Under the pieces are notes generated by a model. The model did not search any database and was not told the origin of the DNA. It saw only the letters and a list, made by a program, of their open reading frames with translations. Positions 28,424 through 37,609 of a stretch of 64,000 nucleotides of DNA are shown one piece after another (the stretch's first letter is position 1; every line of letters begins with the position of its first letter). The translations under genes were made by a program, and so were the position numbers. This DNA comes from Polyangium spumosum (GTDB lineage Bacteria; Myxococcota_A; Polyangia; Polyangiales; Polyangiaceae): contig NZ_WJIE01000004.1 of assembly GCF_009649845.1 (NCBI RefSeq), forward strand, positions 744,001-808,000, in the 5' to 3' direction.

Positions 28424-29161
28424 CTACGCCCACTTCCGACGCTCGAGCGCGCGGAACGCCGCCATCAGGCAGCCCACGGTGATCGAGGCGAAGTAGACGA
28501 TGTCACGGGTGTTGATCATGCCCTTGGCGAAGGGCACGAGGCGGGTGTCGAAGCTGATGAAAGAGATCGCCTCACGCAGCCAGGGCGTGGGCATCTTGTC
28601 GGCGACGCTGCCCACCATGTGGAGCGCGAAGAGCGTCACGAACGTGATGAAAAACGCGACCGTCTGGCTCTCCGCGAGCGCCGAGATGAGCAGGCCGATC
28701 GAGACCGCCGCGGCGCTGTAGAGCAGGAGGCCGAGGTAGCCCGAGTAGACCGGGCCCATGTCGAGCGGGCCGAGATCCCACGGCTTCCAGAACATCATGA
28801 GCGGGTAGAGCAGCGTCGAGGCGACGAGCAGGAGCACGAGCCCCAGCGCCCCGAGGAACTTGCCCAGGATCACCTCGTGATCCTTGACGGGCAGCGTGAT
28901 CAGCATCTCGAGCGTGCCCGAGCGCTTCTCCTCCGCGAGGAGGCGCATCGTCACGACGGGGATGATCAGGAACGACAAACCCCGCGGCGCCTGCGCGAAG
29001 ATCTGCACGAGCGAGGCCCGGTCCTGCTGCCAGAAGCCGCCCCCGAACTCGAAGAACACGAAGCCCAGGAGGATCAGCCCGAGGCAGATCACGACGTAGG
29101 CGAGCGTCGAGTCGAAGTTCGAGCGGAACTCGCGCTTCGCGATGATGAATGTGGTGCCCAT
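28424..29161 (-). CDS. ABC-2 type permease (GldF-like)
   Basis: This is a 245-residue permease with about six hydrophobic segments (near 17-37, 60-80, 105-125, 140-165, 172-195 and 222-238). The cytoplasmic segment LLAEEKRSGTLEMLITLPV is the hallmark of GldF/ABC-2 permeases (EE...GT.E.L...P). It starts 6 bp after the ATPase gene and ends 10 bp before the GldG-like gene, so the four genes form one operon. Confidence 0.92.
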   Translation of the reverse strand: MGTTFIIAKREFRSNFDSTLAYVVICLGLILLGFVFFEFGGGFWQQDRASLVQIFAQAPRGLSFLIIPVVTMRLLAEEKRSGTLEMLITLPVKDHEVILGKFLGALGLVLLLVASTLLYPLMMFWKPWDLGPLDMGPVYSGYLGLLLYSAAAVSIGLLISALAESQTVAFFITFVTLFALHMVGSVADKMPTPWLREAISFISFDTRLVPFAKGMINTRDIVYFASITVGCLMAAFRALERRKWA

Positions 29162-29167
29162 CGGCGT

Positions 29168-30337
29168 TCAGCCCTTCTTCTTCTTGTCGTCCTCGTCGGA
29201 CTCGTCTTCGTCCTCGTCCTCGTCGGACGCGTCCTCGTCGGACTCGTCTTCGTCGGACTCGTCTTCGTCCTCGTCCTCGTCTTCCTCTTCGGCGGCCGAC
29301 GCTTCGTCCTCGTCCTCGTCCTCGTCGACGATGGGACGGCCGCGATCGCGGCGCTCGTCGTGCTTCGTGAGCGCCTTGAACACGTCCTCGAGCTTCTGCG
29401 CCTCGCGCCGCATCTCGAGCATGAGCCAGCCCTTCGAGACCACGAGCTGGAAGATCTCCGGCCGGATGTCGCCGTCCTGCGCGCCCATGAGCTGGAAGCT
29501 GTGCGCGCGATCGTCCGTCGGGAGCTCGATCACGCTCGTCACGCCGGGCAGCTTCTCGAGCGCCGCCTGCACCTCCTCGGCGCTCGGCGCCTTCTTCGCG
29601 GGGCCTCCCTCGAAGATGCGCTTCTCGTGCACCTGCACGACGTAGCGGACCTTGCCGGTCCTCGCGCGGATCTCCTCGAGCGGCCCGTCGGCGACGATGC
29701 GCCCCTTCGAGACGATGATGGCGCGCGCGCACGCCTGCTCGACCTCGGAGAGGTTGTGCGTCGACAGGAGGATCGTGCGCTCCTTGCCGATCTCCTGGAT
29801 GTACTTGATGACCTCGGCCTTCTCGTTCGGGTCGAGGTCGCTCGTCGGCTCGTCGAGGATGAGAATGGGCGGGTCGTGCACGAGCGCCTGGGCGAGGCCG
29901 ACGCGCTGCCTGTAGCCGTGCGACAGGTCGCGGATGTCCTTGCCGAGGCTCGTGGCGAGACCGCAGATCTCGACGATCCCCTTCATGCGCTTCTTGAACG
30001 TGGACGTCTCGAGCCCACGCATCTCCGCGACGAAGCTCAGGTACTCCCAGACGTTCATTTCCCCGTAGAGGGGAGCGCGCTGGGGCAGGTAGCCGATCTT
30101 CTTGCGGACCTCGAGGGGATCGTCGAATACGTCGTAGCCATGCACCCGCGCCGTCCCGCCGGTGGCGGAAATGAAGCAGGTGAGGATGCGCATCGTCGTG
30201 GACTTGCCGGCGCCGTTCGGGCCGAGAAAGCCCACCACCTCCCCGCGGTGGACCTCGAAGCTCACCTTGTCGAGCGCGCGAAACGCCCCGTATCGCTTGG
30301 TGAGCCCATTGGCCTCGATCATCACGTCGGTAGACAA
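29168..30337 (-). CDS. ABC transporter ATP-binding protein with acidic tail (GldA-like)
   Basis: The protein has 389 residues. The TTG at 30337 is chosen because AGGAGG sits 5 bases before it; the ATG at 30322 is too far from that site. Walker A is GPNGAGKST (39-47), Walker B is ILILDEPTSDLDP, and the signature is the variant LSHGYRQRVGLAQAL rather than LSGGQ. After the ATPase, at about residues 315-389, there is a nearly pure Asp/Glu/Ser tail ending in KKKKG. It powers the export complex encoded downstream. Confidence 0.93.
   Translation of the reverse strand: MSTDVMIEANGLTKRYGAFRALDKVSFEVHRGEVVGFLGPNGAGKSTTMRILTCFISATGGTARVHGYDVFDDPLEVRKKIGYLPQRAPLYGEMNVWEYLSFVAEMRGLETSTFKKRMKGIVEICGLATSLGKDIRDLSHGYRQRVGLAQALVHDPPILILDEPTSDLDPNEKAEVIKYIQEIGKERTILLSTHNLSEVEQACARAIIVSKGRIVADGPLEEIRARTGKVRYVVQVHEKRIFEGGPAKKAPSAEEVQAALEKLPGVTSVIELPTDDRAHSFQLMGAQDGDIRPEIFQLVVSKGWLMLEMRREAQKLEDVFKALTKHDERRDRGRPIVDEDEDEDEASAAEEEDEDEDEDESDEDESDEDASDEDEDEDESDEDDKKKKG
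29175..29325. repeat. low-complexity Asp/Glu-coding microsatellite
   Basis: This stretch is dominated by GTCCTC, GTCTTC and GGACTC hexamers (plus strand) and encodes the acidic ABC-ATPase tail with DEDEDES and DESDE repeats. Its composition suggests replication slippage and length variation between strains. Confidence 0.7.
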
Positions 30338-30784
30338 TCCGACCTCCTTCGGTAGAGCGCGCACCTCGCGCCCCTTTGTCGCTGCACGGTGAAACCAGTT
30401 GGGGGTCCGCCAGAGCCGCACGGCGGCGCCCCATGCCTCGGGATCTCGGCGTTCTCGTCGATCTACCCCGAGTGAACGGCGCGCATCCTAGCGGTGGGCG
30501 GATCCGTGTCAACGCCATGGTGACGTTGATCGCGCGGCCCAAACCCCCAGCGAACCGCTTTATTCCCGGCCGCACGTCGAGATTTGTGTGTTCCGTCATA
30601 CGCGATTTGGGCGTCAGGCGCGGAAGCGGCGAGGGACGCGGAAGGGGAGGCGGGGCTGGAAGACACGGGCGGCGCGGAAGCGGCGAACGGCGCGGAAGCC
30701 GAGAGCACGGGCGAGGGGTGGGGGGCGCGTGTTAGGTTCGGGCATCTTTCTTCGACGCCGCGAGCGGCGAGCAGGAGGTCCTTC
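30338..30784. other. intergenic region between divergent genes
   Basis: This 447-bp stretch should carry the promoters of the ABC export operon (leftward) and the lipoprotein (rightward). The only structure I see is a GCGCGGAAGCGGCGA direct repeat at 30618-30632 and 30672-30686, plus a partial copy at 30690. No convincing gene or hairpin terminator was found. Confidence 0.4.
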
Positions 30785-31885
30785 ATGTCCCTTCGAAAGC
30801 ACTGGTCTTTTCTCGGTACGAGCGCGGCGTGCGTGCTCGGGTTCTGTGTCCTCGCGACGGCGTGTCGAACGGAGGAGAACAACAACCCCACGGGCGGCAA
30901 CGAGGGCGGCAGCGGCGCGACAGGCCCCACGGGCCCCGGCGGCAACGGCGGCGCGGGCGGCGGCACGGGCGGCGGCGGCGGGGACGGCGGCGGCGGCGGA
31001 GCGGCGGCGTGTGACGGCAAGGAGGTGACGATCGAGCAGATCACCAACGCGAACGCCGCCGGCGCGGTGGGCAAGGGGACGCCCGTGAAGGTGAAGGGCG
31101 CCGTCGCCATGAGCCACAAGTTCCTCGTCTCGCAGAGCAACGCCGGCAACTGCCTCTGGGGCGTGTTCGTGTCGGCGCCGGGCCTCGCGGAGACGAAGGA
31201 GTACTCCGGCGTGATGGTGCTGAGCTACGGCGTGCCCGCGTCGATCCCGCCGGGCGGCAACAAGGCGTACTGCCCGAAGCTCTCGAACTACTTCGAGAAC
31301 GATCCGCTGCCGGGCGACGCGATCCCGGACGACGTGAAGCCGGGCGACGTGCTCGACATCACGGGCGTGGCCGATTCGTTCCTGCTCGCGGCCTGCGCGA
31401 ACGAGATGAACGGCAGCCAGGTGCCGCAGACGCAGATCGCGTTCACGTGCTCGGTGACGAAGACGGGGACGGCGCCCGTGCCCGCGCCGCACGTGTTCAC
31501 GGACGTGGCGGACATGACGAAGCTCGGCTCGCCGACGGACAAGGCCTTCCACGACGCGTGGGGCGGCGTGAAGGTTCGGGTCCAGAACGTGAAACCCGTG
31601 CCGCAGCCGGACCCGGAGGGCGGGATGACCGAGGTCGTCGTCGGCGACTTCGGCGCGATCAAGCTGATGGACTCGAACCTCGAGGTCGGCGACAAGATCT
31701 ATTATCGCGGCTACGACAAGAACGATTGCTACAACGCGCCGGTGTTCTCGGACGTCAATATGACGTTCAATACGATCGACGGGTTCAGCTACCTCAGCTA
31801 TTGCACCTGGGGCCTGCAGCCGAACGCGAAATGCGCCGATTTCGATCCGAAGAGCGAGGACTGCGGTAGCTTGACCTGTCCGTGA
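30785..31885 (+). CDS. Gly-rich secreted lipoprotein
   Basis: This 366-residue protein has AGGAGG 6 bases before the ATG. The signal peptide ends in the lipobox VLATAC. A Gly/Thr/Asn-rich linker of about 45 residues follows (for example GGAGGGTGGGGGDGGGGG). The mature domain is cysteine-containing and beta-rich. Such Gly-rich spacers are common in surface lipoproteins of Polyangiales. The domain is not one I can name and its role is unknown. Confidence 0.85.
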   Translation: MSLRKHWSFLGTSAACVLGFCVLATACRTEENNNPTGGNEGGSGATGPTGPGGNGGAGGGTGGGGGDGGGGGAAACDGKEVTIEQITNANAAGAVGKGTPVKVKGAVAMSHKFLVSQSNAGNCLWGVFVSAPGLAETKEYSGVMVLSYGVPASIPPGGNKAYCPKLSNYFENDPLPGDAIPDDVKPGDVLDITGVADSFLLAACANEMNGSQVPQTQIAFTCSVTKTGTAPVPAPHVFTDVADMTKLGSPTDKAFHDAWGGVKVRVQNVKPVPQPDPEGGMTEVVVGDFGAIKLMDSNLEVGDKIYYRGYDKNDCYNAPVFSDVNMTFNTIDGFSYLSYCTWGLQPNAKCADFDPKSEDCGSLTCP

Positions 31886-31988
31886 CGAGGCGCGCCGCCG
31901 AGGCCCCGGACGCACGCCCATCCCGCATCCGGGGCCCGGCGCGTATCTCTATCCCCCACGCCCCGATCCCGAGTACGCTCCGGTCATC

Positions 31989-33848
31989 ATGGCCGTTCGC
32001 CGTACGACCGCAGCGACGAGGCCGAGCCCCTCGCTCCAGGCGCTGCTCGGCCTCTCCGGTCTGCTCGCGCGCGGAAAGGCCGGCGGTTTGCTCTCCGAGG
32101 CGCTCGCCCTCGTGCTCGAAGGCGTGGGCGCGTCGCGCGGCGCCGCGTACGAGGCGAGCGACGACGGGCTCGAGCTGAAGGCGGACGTCGGGCTGCCCGC
32201 GACGCTCCGCGCCTACATCAGAACGTTCCCGAGCTCCGAGGTGCCCTGGTTTCCAGCGCAGACGGCCGCGAAGAAGAGGCGCGTCGTCACGGAGACGGAG
32301 GCCCAGAAGGCGCTCGCCGGGCGCATCGATCCGGATCTCGTCGGCAGCGCAGGCTGGGCGACGATCGCCGCAGCGCCCATCCTGATCGGCCGGGACGTGC
32401 TCGGCGTGCTGGTCGTGGCGGCGTCGGCGCCGGAAATGCTCTCGCCGGAGGCGCCGTTCGTGCTGGAGACGGCCGCGAACATGCTCGCGCTCTCGATGGC
32501 GCACGAGAAGGCGCGCGAGCACGCCGCGGCCCTCGTGGAGGCGACGAAGGTCGCGGGGGACTCGCACGAGGGGAGGGGCGCGGACGCGAAGCTCGCGCGG
32601 CTCGCGATCCTGGGCTCGCTCGCGGCGGGGTTCGCCGACGAGATGCGCTGGCCGCTGTCCTCGCTGGGCACGCAGCTCGAGGAGCAGGAGAAGCTCATCG
32701 GCCACCTGCGCGTGCGTTTCCCGGGCGTGGCCTCGGCCCTCGACGATCTCGCGCGGATCCAGGACGAAGCCACGACGGCCCTGCGCTTCGCGCGCACCGC
32801 GGGGACGCGGCTGCTCTCCGCGCTGGAGGACTCGAGCGCCGAGCCCGTGGACCTCGAGGATCTCGCGCACGAGGCGGCCGCCCTCGTCGAGCCCACCGCG
32901 CGCGGAAAAAACGTCGATCTGCTGGTGACGGTCATGCACGGCACGGCGCCTGTCGTGGTGGGGAAGCGGAGTGATCTCGGTCAGCTCCTGCTCGCGCTGA
33001 TCACGAACGGCGTGGAGGCCTGCGCGGCCGCCGCCGCTGCGGCGAGCACGAAGGCCGGCGAGGGGGAGCAGAAGCCGCTCGTTTGTGTGGCCATCACGCG
33101 CGAGATGGATCGGGTGGTGGTGCGCGTCGAGGACGCGGGGCCAGGCATCCCGCCCGACGTGCGGGCCCGGATCTTCGATCCCTTCTTCACGACGAAAAAA
33201 GACGCGCTCGGGATCGGGCTCACGCTGGCGCGGCAGGTCGCGGCGTCACACGGCGGGGCGCTGGAGCTGGATCGGTCCGAGCTCGGAGGCGCGCTCGTGC
33301 GGGTCGTGCTCCCGGCGGCGCCAGCGGACGTCGTGGTGCTGCGGGATCAACCACCGCCGCCGTCGCGACGAAAGCCGTTGTTCGACGCCTCCGAGGCCGT
33401 GATCGCGCCCTCGTCGCCCATCCACAGCCCGTCCACGGCGCGTGACGGCTGGACCTCCGCCCCGAAGCCGATCGAGCAAAGGAAGTCCCGGCGGCCCGTC
33501 CGCGCGCCCGTCCCGATCCCGAACGCGCTCGTGGTCACGGCGGACACGGACGTCTGCGCGCCGACGCAGCGGGTGCCGCGGACGCCGTCGGGAGGGCACG
33601 CCGCGCAGACGCCGAAGGTCCCGGACGTGGCGCCGGCGTGCGTATCGAGGACGACGGCGCCACGCGTGACCATCGTGTCGTCACCGGGCCGCGCGCAGGA
33701 CTCGTCGCAGATGGCGACGCAAAAGCTGCCGCCGAAGGTGGCCCGGACGAACCTGACGCCGGGCGGCAGCCTGGTGCCGACCGACCGGGTGCCCGAAGCG
33801 CCACGAAGGGCGCCGCGATCACGAAGGTCGAAAGAATCGCCTCAATAA
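31989..33848 (+). CDS. GAF-domain sensor kinase lacking the phospho-accepting histidine
   Basis: This 619-residue soluble protein has a GAF-like domain (about 15-170), a coiled DHp-like region (about 200-280), a HATPase_c domain (about 320-443) and a disordered Pro/Arg-rich tail. The ATPase boxes are intact: ITNGVEA (N-box), VEDAGPGIPP, IFDPFFTTK and LGIGLTLA. At the H-box, where relatives have AGVAHEI..PL, the sequence is AGFADEMRWPL, with D217 (GAC at 32637-32639) in place of His. It may not autophosphorylate in the usual way. No response regulator is adjacent. Confidence 0.9.
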   Translation: MAVRRTTAATRPSPSLQALLGLSGLLARGKAGGLLSEALALVLEGVGASRGAAYEASDDGLELKADVGLPATLRAYIRTFPSSEVPWFPAQTAAKKRRVVTETEAQKALAGRIDPDLVGSAGWATIAAAPILIGRDVLGVLVVAASAPEMLSPEAPFVLETAANMLALSMAHEKAREHAAALVEATKVAGDSHEGRGADAKLARLAILGSLAAGFADEMRWPLSSLGTQLEEQEKLIGHLRVRFPGVASALDDLARIQDEATTALRFARTAGTRLLSALEDSSAEPVDLEDLAHEAAALVEPTARGKNVDLLVTVMHGTAPVVVGKRSDLGQLLLALITNGVEACAAAAAAASTKAGEGEQKPLVCVAITREMDRVVVRVEDAGPGIPPDVRARIFDPFFTTKKDALGIGLTLARQVAASHGGALELDRSELGGALVRVVLPAAPADVVVLRDQPPPPSRRKPLFDASEAVIAPSSPIHSPSTARDGWTSAPKPIEQRKSRRPVRAPVPIPNALVVTADTDVCAPTQRVPRTPSGGHAAQTPKVPDVAPACVSRTTAPRVTIVSSPGRAQDSSQMATQKLPPKVARTNLTPGGSLVPTDRVPEAPRRAPRSRRSKESPQ

Positions 33849-34411
33849 CCCCAGACGTATTCGGCGCGGAGGAAAGCGCCGATCATCTGGTCGTAGCCGC
33901 CCTTCGGGCCGAGGAGGAGCACGCCGTAGCGGCCCGAGGCGCCCAGCGTGAAGCTGCGGGTGACCTGGTAGTCGACGCCAACCAACCCGGACAGGCCGAG
34001 GCGGCCGCTCGTGCAGCCGGTCTCGCCGGCCGCGCCGCACGGGTCGAGCGCCGAGACGGCATACCCGCCGGCCATGACGCCCGCCCAGGGGACCCAGCGC
34101 AGGACATCGATGACGTATCCAATGCCGACGCCGCCTCCGGCGAGCAGGACGGGCGTCTGACCCGGCGCGATGCTGCCGTCGACCTGGACCATCAAATTGA
34201 AGGCGTCGCTGAGGCCGTACGTGCCGTGCACGGCCGCGCCGACGCCGTGCAGCGAGGTCGCCGTGGTCGGAATGCTGCCGCCGGGCAGGAGGAGCGAATA
34301 CCCGAGCCCGCCGCCGACGTGCCACTGCCGCTCGTACGCCTCGGCCTCGGGCGCGAGGGCCAGGATGGACAGCATCGAAGCAAGGAGCCAGGGCGCGCGG
34401 GACCGTCGCAT
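33842..34411 (-). CDS. small outer-membrane beta-barrel-like protein
   Basis: The protein has 189 residues from the ATG at 34411; a GTG at 34429 is also possible. A signal peptide (APWLLASMLSILALAPEAEA) is followed by Gly/aromatic-rich strands of the kind seen in 8-strand barrels (WHVGGGLGYSLLLPGG, FTLGASGRYGVLLLG). The C-terminus is the barrel-type sequence AEYVWGY. The function is unknown. The stop region overlaps the kinase gene on the other strand by 7 bp. Confidence 0.8.
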   Translation of the reverse strand: MRRSRAPWLLASMLSILALAPEAEAYERQWHVGGGLGYSLLLPGGSIPTTATSLHGVGAAVHGTYGLSDAFNLMVQVDGSIAPGQTPVLLAGGGVGIGYVIDVLRWVPWAGVMAGGYAVSALDPCGAAGETGCTSGRLGLSGLVGVDYQVTRSFTLGASGRYGVLLLGPKGGYDQMIGAFLRAEYVWGY

Positions 34412-34432
34412 CGCAGAGAGCGATAGCACCTT

Positions 34433-36580
34433 TTACAGGTCGAGGTGCCGCGCGAGCTCGATCCGGGTCGGATCCGAGGCGACGCCCCGCAAGAAACGAT
34501 AACGCGCCTCCCAGCGCGACGCGGCCTCGGCGTCGCCACGCACGCGCGCCGCGTCCGCGCGGGCGAAGGCATACGAGCGGAGCGAGAAGCGGCGCGTGTC
34601 GAAGGCCGAGGCCGCGTCGAGCCAGACCTCGACGTCCCCTTCGGAAGGATCGAGCAAGCGACCCGCGAGCACGAGGTGCACGCCGAGCCAGGGCGGAGCA
34701 TCGCCGCGATCCCGGAGCGCCGCGAAGCGCCCCGCGCGGCGGAGCTCGGGATCCGCGCCCGCGAGGCCCACCCAGCCGTCGAGCGCGCGCGCGACACGCG
34801 CCGATTGCGCGGCCACGTCGCCAGCTCGATACACTTCAAGCGGGTTGCCGAAGCCGATCCACACGAGCGCGGCTCCCGCCTCGACGTCCTGCCACGAAGG
34901 CGGCGGCGCGGTCCTCGCGCCGAGCGCCGCCAGGAGCCAGCGCGCCCGCGCCGCGAGCAGGAGGTCGCGCGAAGCCTCCGCGCGTTGCTCGCCTCGCTCG
35001 GCCGAGCTCCGCGCTTCCTCGCGCTTGCCGAGCGCCATCGCGAGCTCCGCCCGCTGGATCGCCACCGCCGCGGGGACACGTGGATCCGCGGCTCCGCCCG
35101 CTCGGTCGTCCTTCGCGGGCACGTCGTCCACGGCGAGCTCGTCGAACGCCTTCTCGCGGTCGCCGCCGAGCCGGAACACGTTCGACCGCAGCAGCGCGCG
35201 CCCGTGTGGCCCCAGCCGGAGCGCGGTCGCGGCCTCGTCCGCGGCGTTCGCCCCGCCCTCGACGTCGCCCTCCCGCGCGAGCGCCGCCGCCGCTTCGAGC
35301 CAGAGCGCGCCCCGCGCCGCGACGAGCGCCTCGGCCGTCGCGCGGCTCGTCCCGCCCTTGGGCGCGTGCAGCTTCGCCTCGAGGCCGAGGACCCCGCGCG
35401 CCGCCGCCACGAACGTCGCCCCCGGCACCACGGGCGCCGGGTCCGCGTCGCCGAGCGCGGGCCTCCGCTCGGCGAGCCACTCGGTCGCGGTCCACGCGAT
35501 CGGCGCGGCGAGCGGCTCCTCGTCGTCGCGGGCCTTCGCGAGCCGCGCGACGTCCTCCGCGTCGAGCTCCGCGCCCGCCGCGAGGAGCGCCGCGAGCAGC
35601 GCGACACGCACGCCCGGGCCGCGGGGACCCCGCTCGAGGAGCGACTTTCCTGCCGCGATCGCCGATTGCAACGGCTCGGTCGCCTCGCCGTTCGCGTGGG
35701 TCGTGGCCAGCCGGAGCCGGAGCAGCGCGCGTTGCTCGATCGCGTCCGCGCCTCCCGCCTGAGGGTTTTGCGGCATCGGCGGCGGCGATTTTCCGGCGCG
35801 CGCGGCGCAGGCGACAAGCAGCGCGCGCACCTCGCCGAAATCACGCGCCATTCCTTCGTATCGCCGCGACGCCCGATCGTCTTGCACGAACGGCAGCATC
35901 TCGAAGCCGCGCGCTGGATCGTCGCCCAGGCCCATGCAGAGCACCGCGGCGATCGCCGTGCGGCTGTCGTGATCCCGCGGGTCGAACTCGGCGTATTTCC
36001 GCGCGAGGGCCTCGGCGCGTTTTGGATCGGCCTCGAGCAGCGCCGCGCGTAGCGCCGCGATCCGCACCCGGAGATCGAGCCACTGCTCGCCCCGCGCGAG
36101 CAGCGTGCGGCGATCCCCCAGAGCGTCCGCCTCCCGCCCCACGTCCGGCGCGCCGACCGAGCGGCCGAGCTCGTCGAACGTCACGCGCTGCGATCCGCTC
36201 CGCACCACCGTGGCCTGTTGCTCGAGCTCCTCCGCCGCCTTGGCCAGGCCCTCCGCCGACGGCACGGACGCGGCCGCGTCGACGTACCTGGCGTGCGCGA
36301 TCCGCGCGTTGAGCTCCTCCGCCCGGTAACGCGCGCGGTCCGAGGTCGTCGGCATCCGCGCCGGCAGGATCATCCACTCCACGAGCTCGCCGCAGGCTGG
36401 CTGATCGGGGCCACGTGGCGCCTCGTACGACGCGAGGCAGGCCTTCGCCTCGCGGGTCCCGTGGGCGAGCATGATCTCCGGAACGGTCACGGACGCGGCC
36501 GCGGCCGTGGCCACGACGGCGACGCCGGCGAGCGCGGCCATCCGCGCCTTGCCGAGCTGCCTTTGCCGTGTCGCGCCCAT
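34433..36580 (-). CDS. large helical-repeat protein with N-terminal anchor
   Basis: This is a 715-residue, Ala/Arg-rich protein with one N-terminal hydrophobic segment (MAALAGVAVVATAAAASVTV, about 14-33). The rest is alpha-helical with irregular TPR-like pairs (RAELAMALGKREEARSSAERG, ALAREGDVEGGANAADEAAT). No catalytic motif is visible. It probably forms a scaffold on the periplasmic side. It lies 21 bp upstream of the barrel-like gene on the same strand, so the two may act together in the envelope. Confidence 0.85.
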   Translation of the reverse strand: MGATRQRQLGKARMAALAGVAVVATAAAASVTVPEIMLAHGTREAKACLASYEAPRGPDQPACGELVEWMILPARMPTTSDRARYRAEELNARIAHARYVDAAASVPSAEGLAKAAEELEQQATVVRSGSQRVTFDELGRSVGAPDVGREADALGDRRTLLARGEQWLDLRVRIAALRAALLEADPKRAEALARKYAEFDPRDHDSRTAIAAVLCMGLGDDPARGFEMLPFVQDDRASRRYEGMARDFGEVRALLVACAARAGKSPPPMPQNPQAGGADAIEQRALLRLRLATTHANGEATEPLQSAIAAGKSLLERGPRGPGVRVALLAALLAAGAELDAEDVARLAKARDDEEPLAAPIAWTATEWLAERRPALGDADPAPVVPGATFVAAARGVLGLEAKLHAPKGGTSRATAEALVAARGALWLEAAAALAREGDVEGGANAADEAATALRLGPHGRALLRSNVFRLGGDREKAFDELAVDDVPAKDDRAGGAADPRVPAAVAIQRAELAMALGKREEARSSAERGEQRAEASRDLLLAARARWLLAALGARTAPPPSWQDVEAGAALVWIGFGNPLEVYRAGDVAAQSARVARALDGWVGLAGADPELRRAGRFAALRDRGDAPPWLGVHLVLAGRLLDPSEGDVEVWLDAASAFDTRRFSLRSYAFARADAARVRGDAEAASRWEARYRFLRGVASDPTRIELARHLDL

Positions 36581-36663
36581 CTGGCGCCCTTCTTAGCTGA
36601 TCTTCTGCCCCGGCTGCACGCACGAGCGACGGAAATCGAGGCTGCTTCCGCGACTTTGGGGCG

Positions 36664-37272
36664 TCAGACCACCGTCGCCGCCACCGCGATCCCGGCCGCG
36701 ATCGAGCCGAGGCCGGCGAGGGCCTGCAGGCGCGGGGCGAGGGAAGGGGCGACGCGGGTGAGCGAGCGCATCGGCCAGGCCACGAGCGCGGCGATGAGCG
36801 CCATGCCGAGGACCGAGGCGAGCCCGAACACGCCGACGAACACGAGCGCGGCCGTGCGGCCCTGCATCGTGCTCGCGACGAGCAACGTGAGCGCCGCCGT
36901 GCCCGAGGCGCCGTGCACGAGCCCGACCAGCAGCGGCCGCTTGACCGTCTTCGGCGGCGCGGCGTCCTCCGCGGGCTTCTGCCGGCGCGAGACGAGCGCG
37001 CCGATCCCGAGCCCGACGAGCATCACGGCGACGGCGATGTCGAGCGCCAAGGCGAGCCCCGGGGGCACGGTCGCGCCGGAGGCCACGAGCGCGCCGCCGG
37101 CGAGCACCATCACGGCCCCGTGCCCGAGCCCCCACAACGCCCCGGACCAGGCCGCTCGCGCGACCGTACCGCCGCGCGCCACGAAGGTGCACACGGCCGC
37201 CACGTGATCCGCCTCGAATGCATGCTTGAGCCCGAGCCCAAGGCCGAGGACGCTCGCCGCCAACACGGACAT
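36664..37272 (-). CDS. Ni/Co transporter-like membrane protein (HoxN/NicO/UreH superfamily)
   Basis: This 202-residue protein has six predicted membrane helices. The first carries GLKHAFEADHVAAV, the H....DH signature that binds the metal in HoxN-type nickel and cobalt permeases. A second conserved segment, GLVHGASGTAAL, has the His and Gly residues of UreH-like proteins. The length fits UreH-like/NicO members rather than full HoxN (about 340). It could import Ni or Co or serve as an exporter. No urease or hydrogenase genes are near. Confidence 0.85.
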   Translation of the reverse strand: MSVLAASVLGLGLGLKHAFEADHVAAVCTFVARGGTVARAAWSGALWGLGHGAVMVLAGGALVASGATVPPGLALALDIAVAVMLVGLGIGALVSRRQKPAEDAAPPKTVKRPLLVGLVHGASGTAALTLLVASTMQGRTAALVFVGVFGLASVLGMALIAALVAWPMRSLTRVAPSLAPRLQALAGLGSIAAGIAVAATVV

Positions 37273-37341
37273 GGGCGGGACCGTAGCACAGCCCGCGCAG
37301 CGTGTGTCACGCGTGTTGGTTTTTCCGGAGCTCGGCGAGGG

Positions 37342-37572
37342 TCACCAGGGTGGGCGCCCCGAGGGCGGGGGCGGGGGCGGCTTGCCCTGGAACGAGAGCC
37401 CGCAGTCCTCGCAGACGATGGCGACGTCGATCCCGTCGAGGAACGGGTTCTGCCGGCGCCGCGGAGGCGCGCCCCGGCCGCCGCAGCGTGGACAACGCTC
37501 GAGCGACGACGGATCCAGCGACGTCTGGATGACGGCAGCCTGGCGAGGCGGAGGTGAAGACCGGGACCCCAC
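37342..37572 (-). CDS. small zinc-ribbon-like hypothetical protein
   Basis: This is a 76-residue reading frame with a GTG start and two CxxC pairs, CPRCGGRG and CEDCG, which could bind zinc. It ends in a Pro-rich tail (PPPPPPSGRPP). No ribosome site is obvious and other frames overlap it, so it may not be a gene. Confidence 0.5.
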   Translation of the reverse strand: MGSRSSPPPRQAAVIQTSLDPSSLERCPRCGGRGAPPRRRQNPFLDGIDVAIVCEDCGLSFQGKPPPPPPSGRPPW

Positions 37573-37609
37573 GAGTCACGAGGATCGCATGAAGCGAGCT
37601 CCCGCGGAA

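Noticed and set aside
23998-28482. 1494-residue plus-strand open frame
   Set aside because: It is antisense to pheT and the ABC export operon and arises from third-position GC bias.
30584-30784. N-terminal extension of the lipoprotein gene at 30785
   Set aside because: The added region is repetitive, and the ATG at 30785 has a strong ribosome site and starts a lipoprotein signal peptide.
37307-37579. 90-residue frame overlapping the zinc-ribbon candidate
   Set aside because: It has no motifs, while the overlapping frame has two CxxC pairs.
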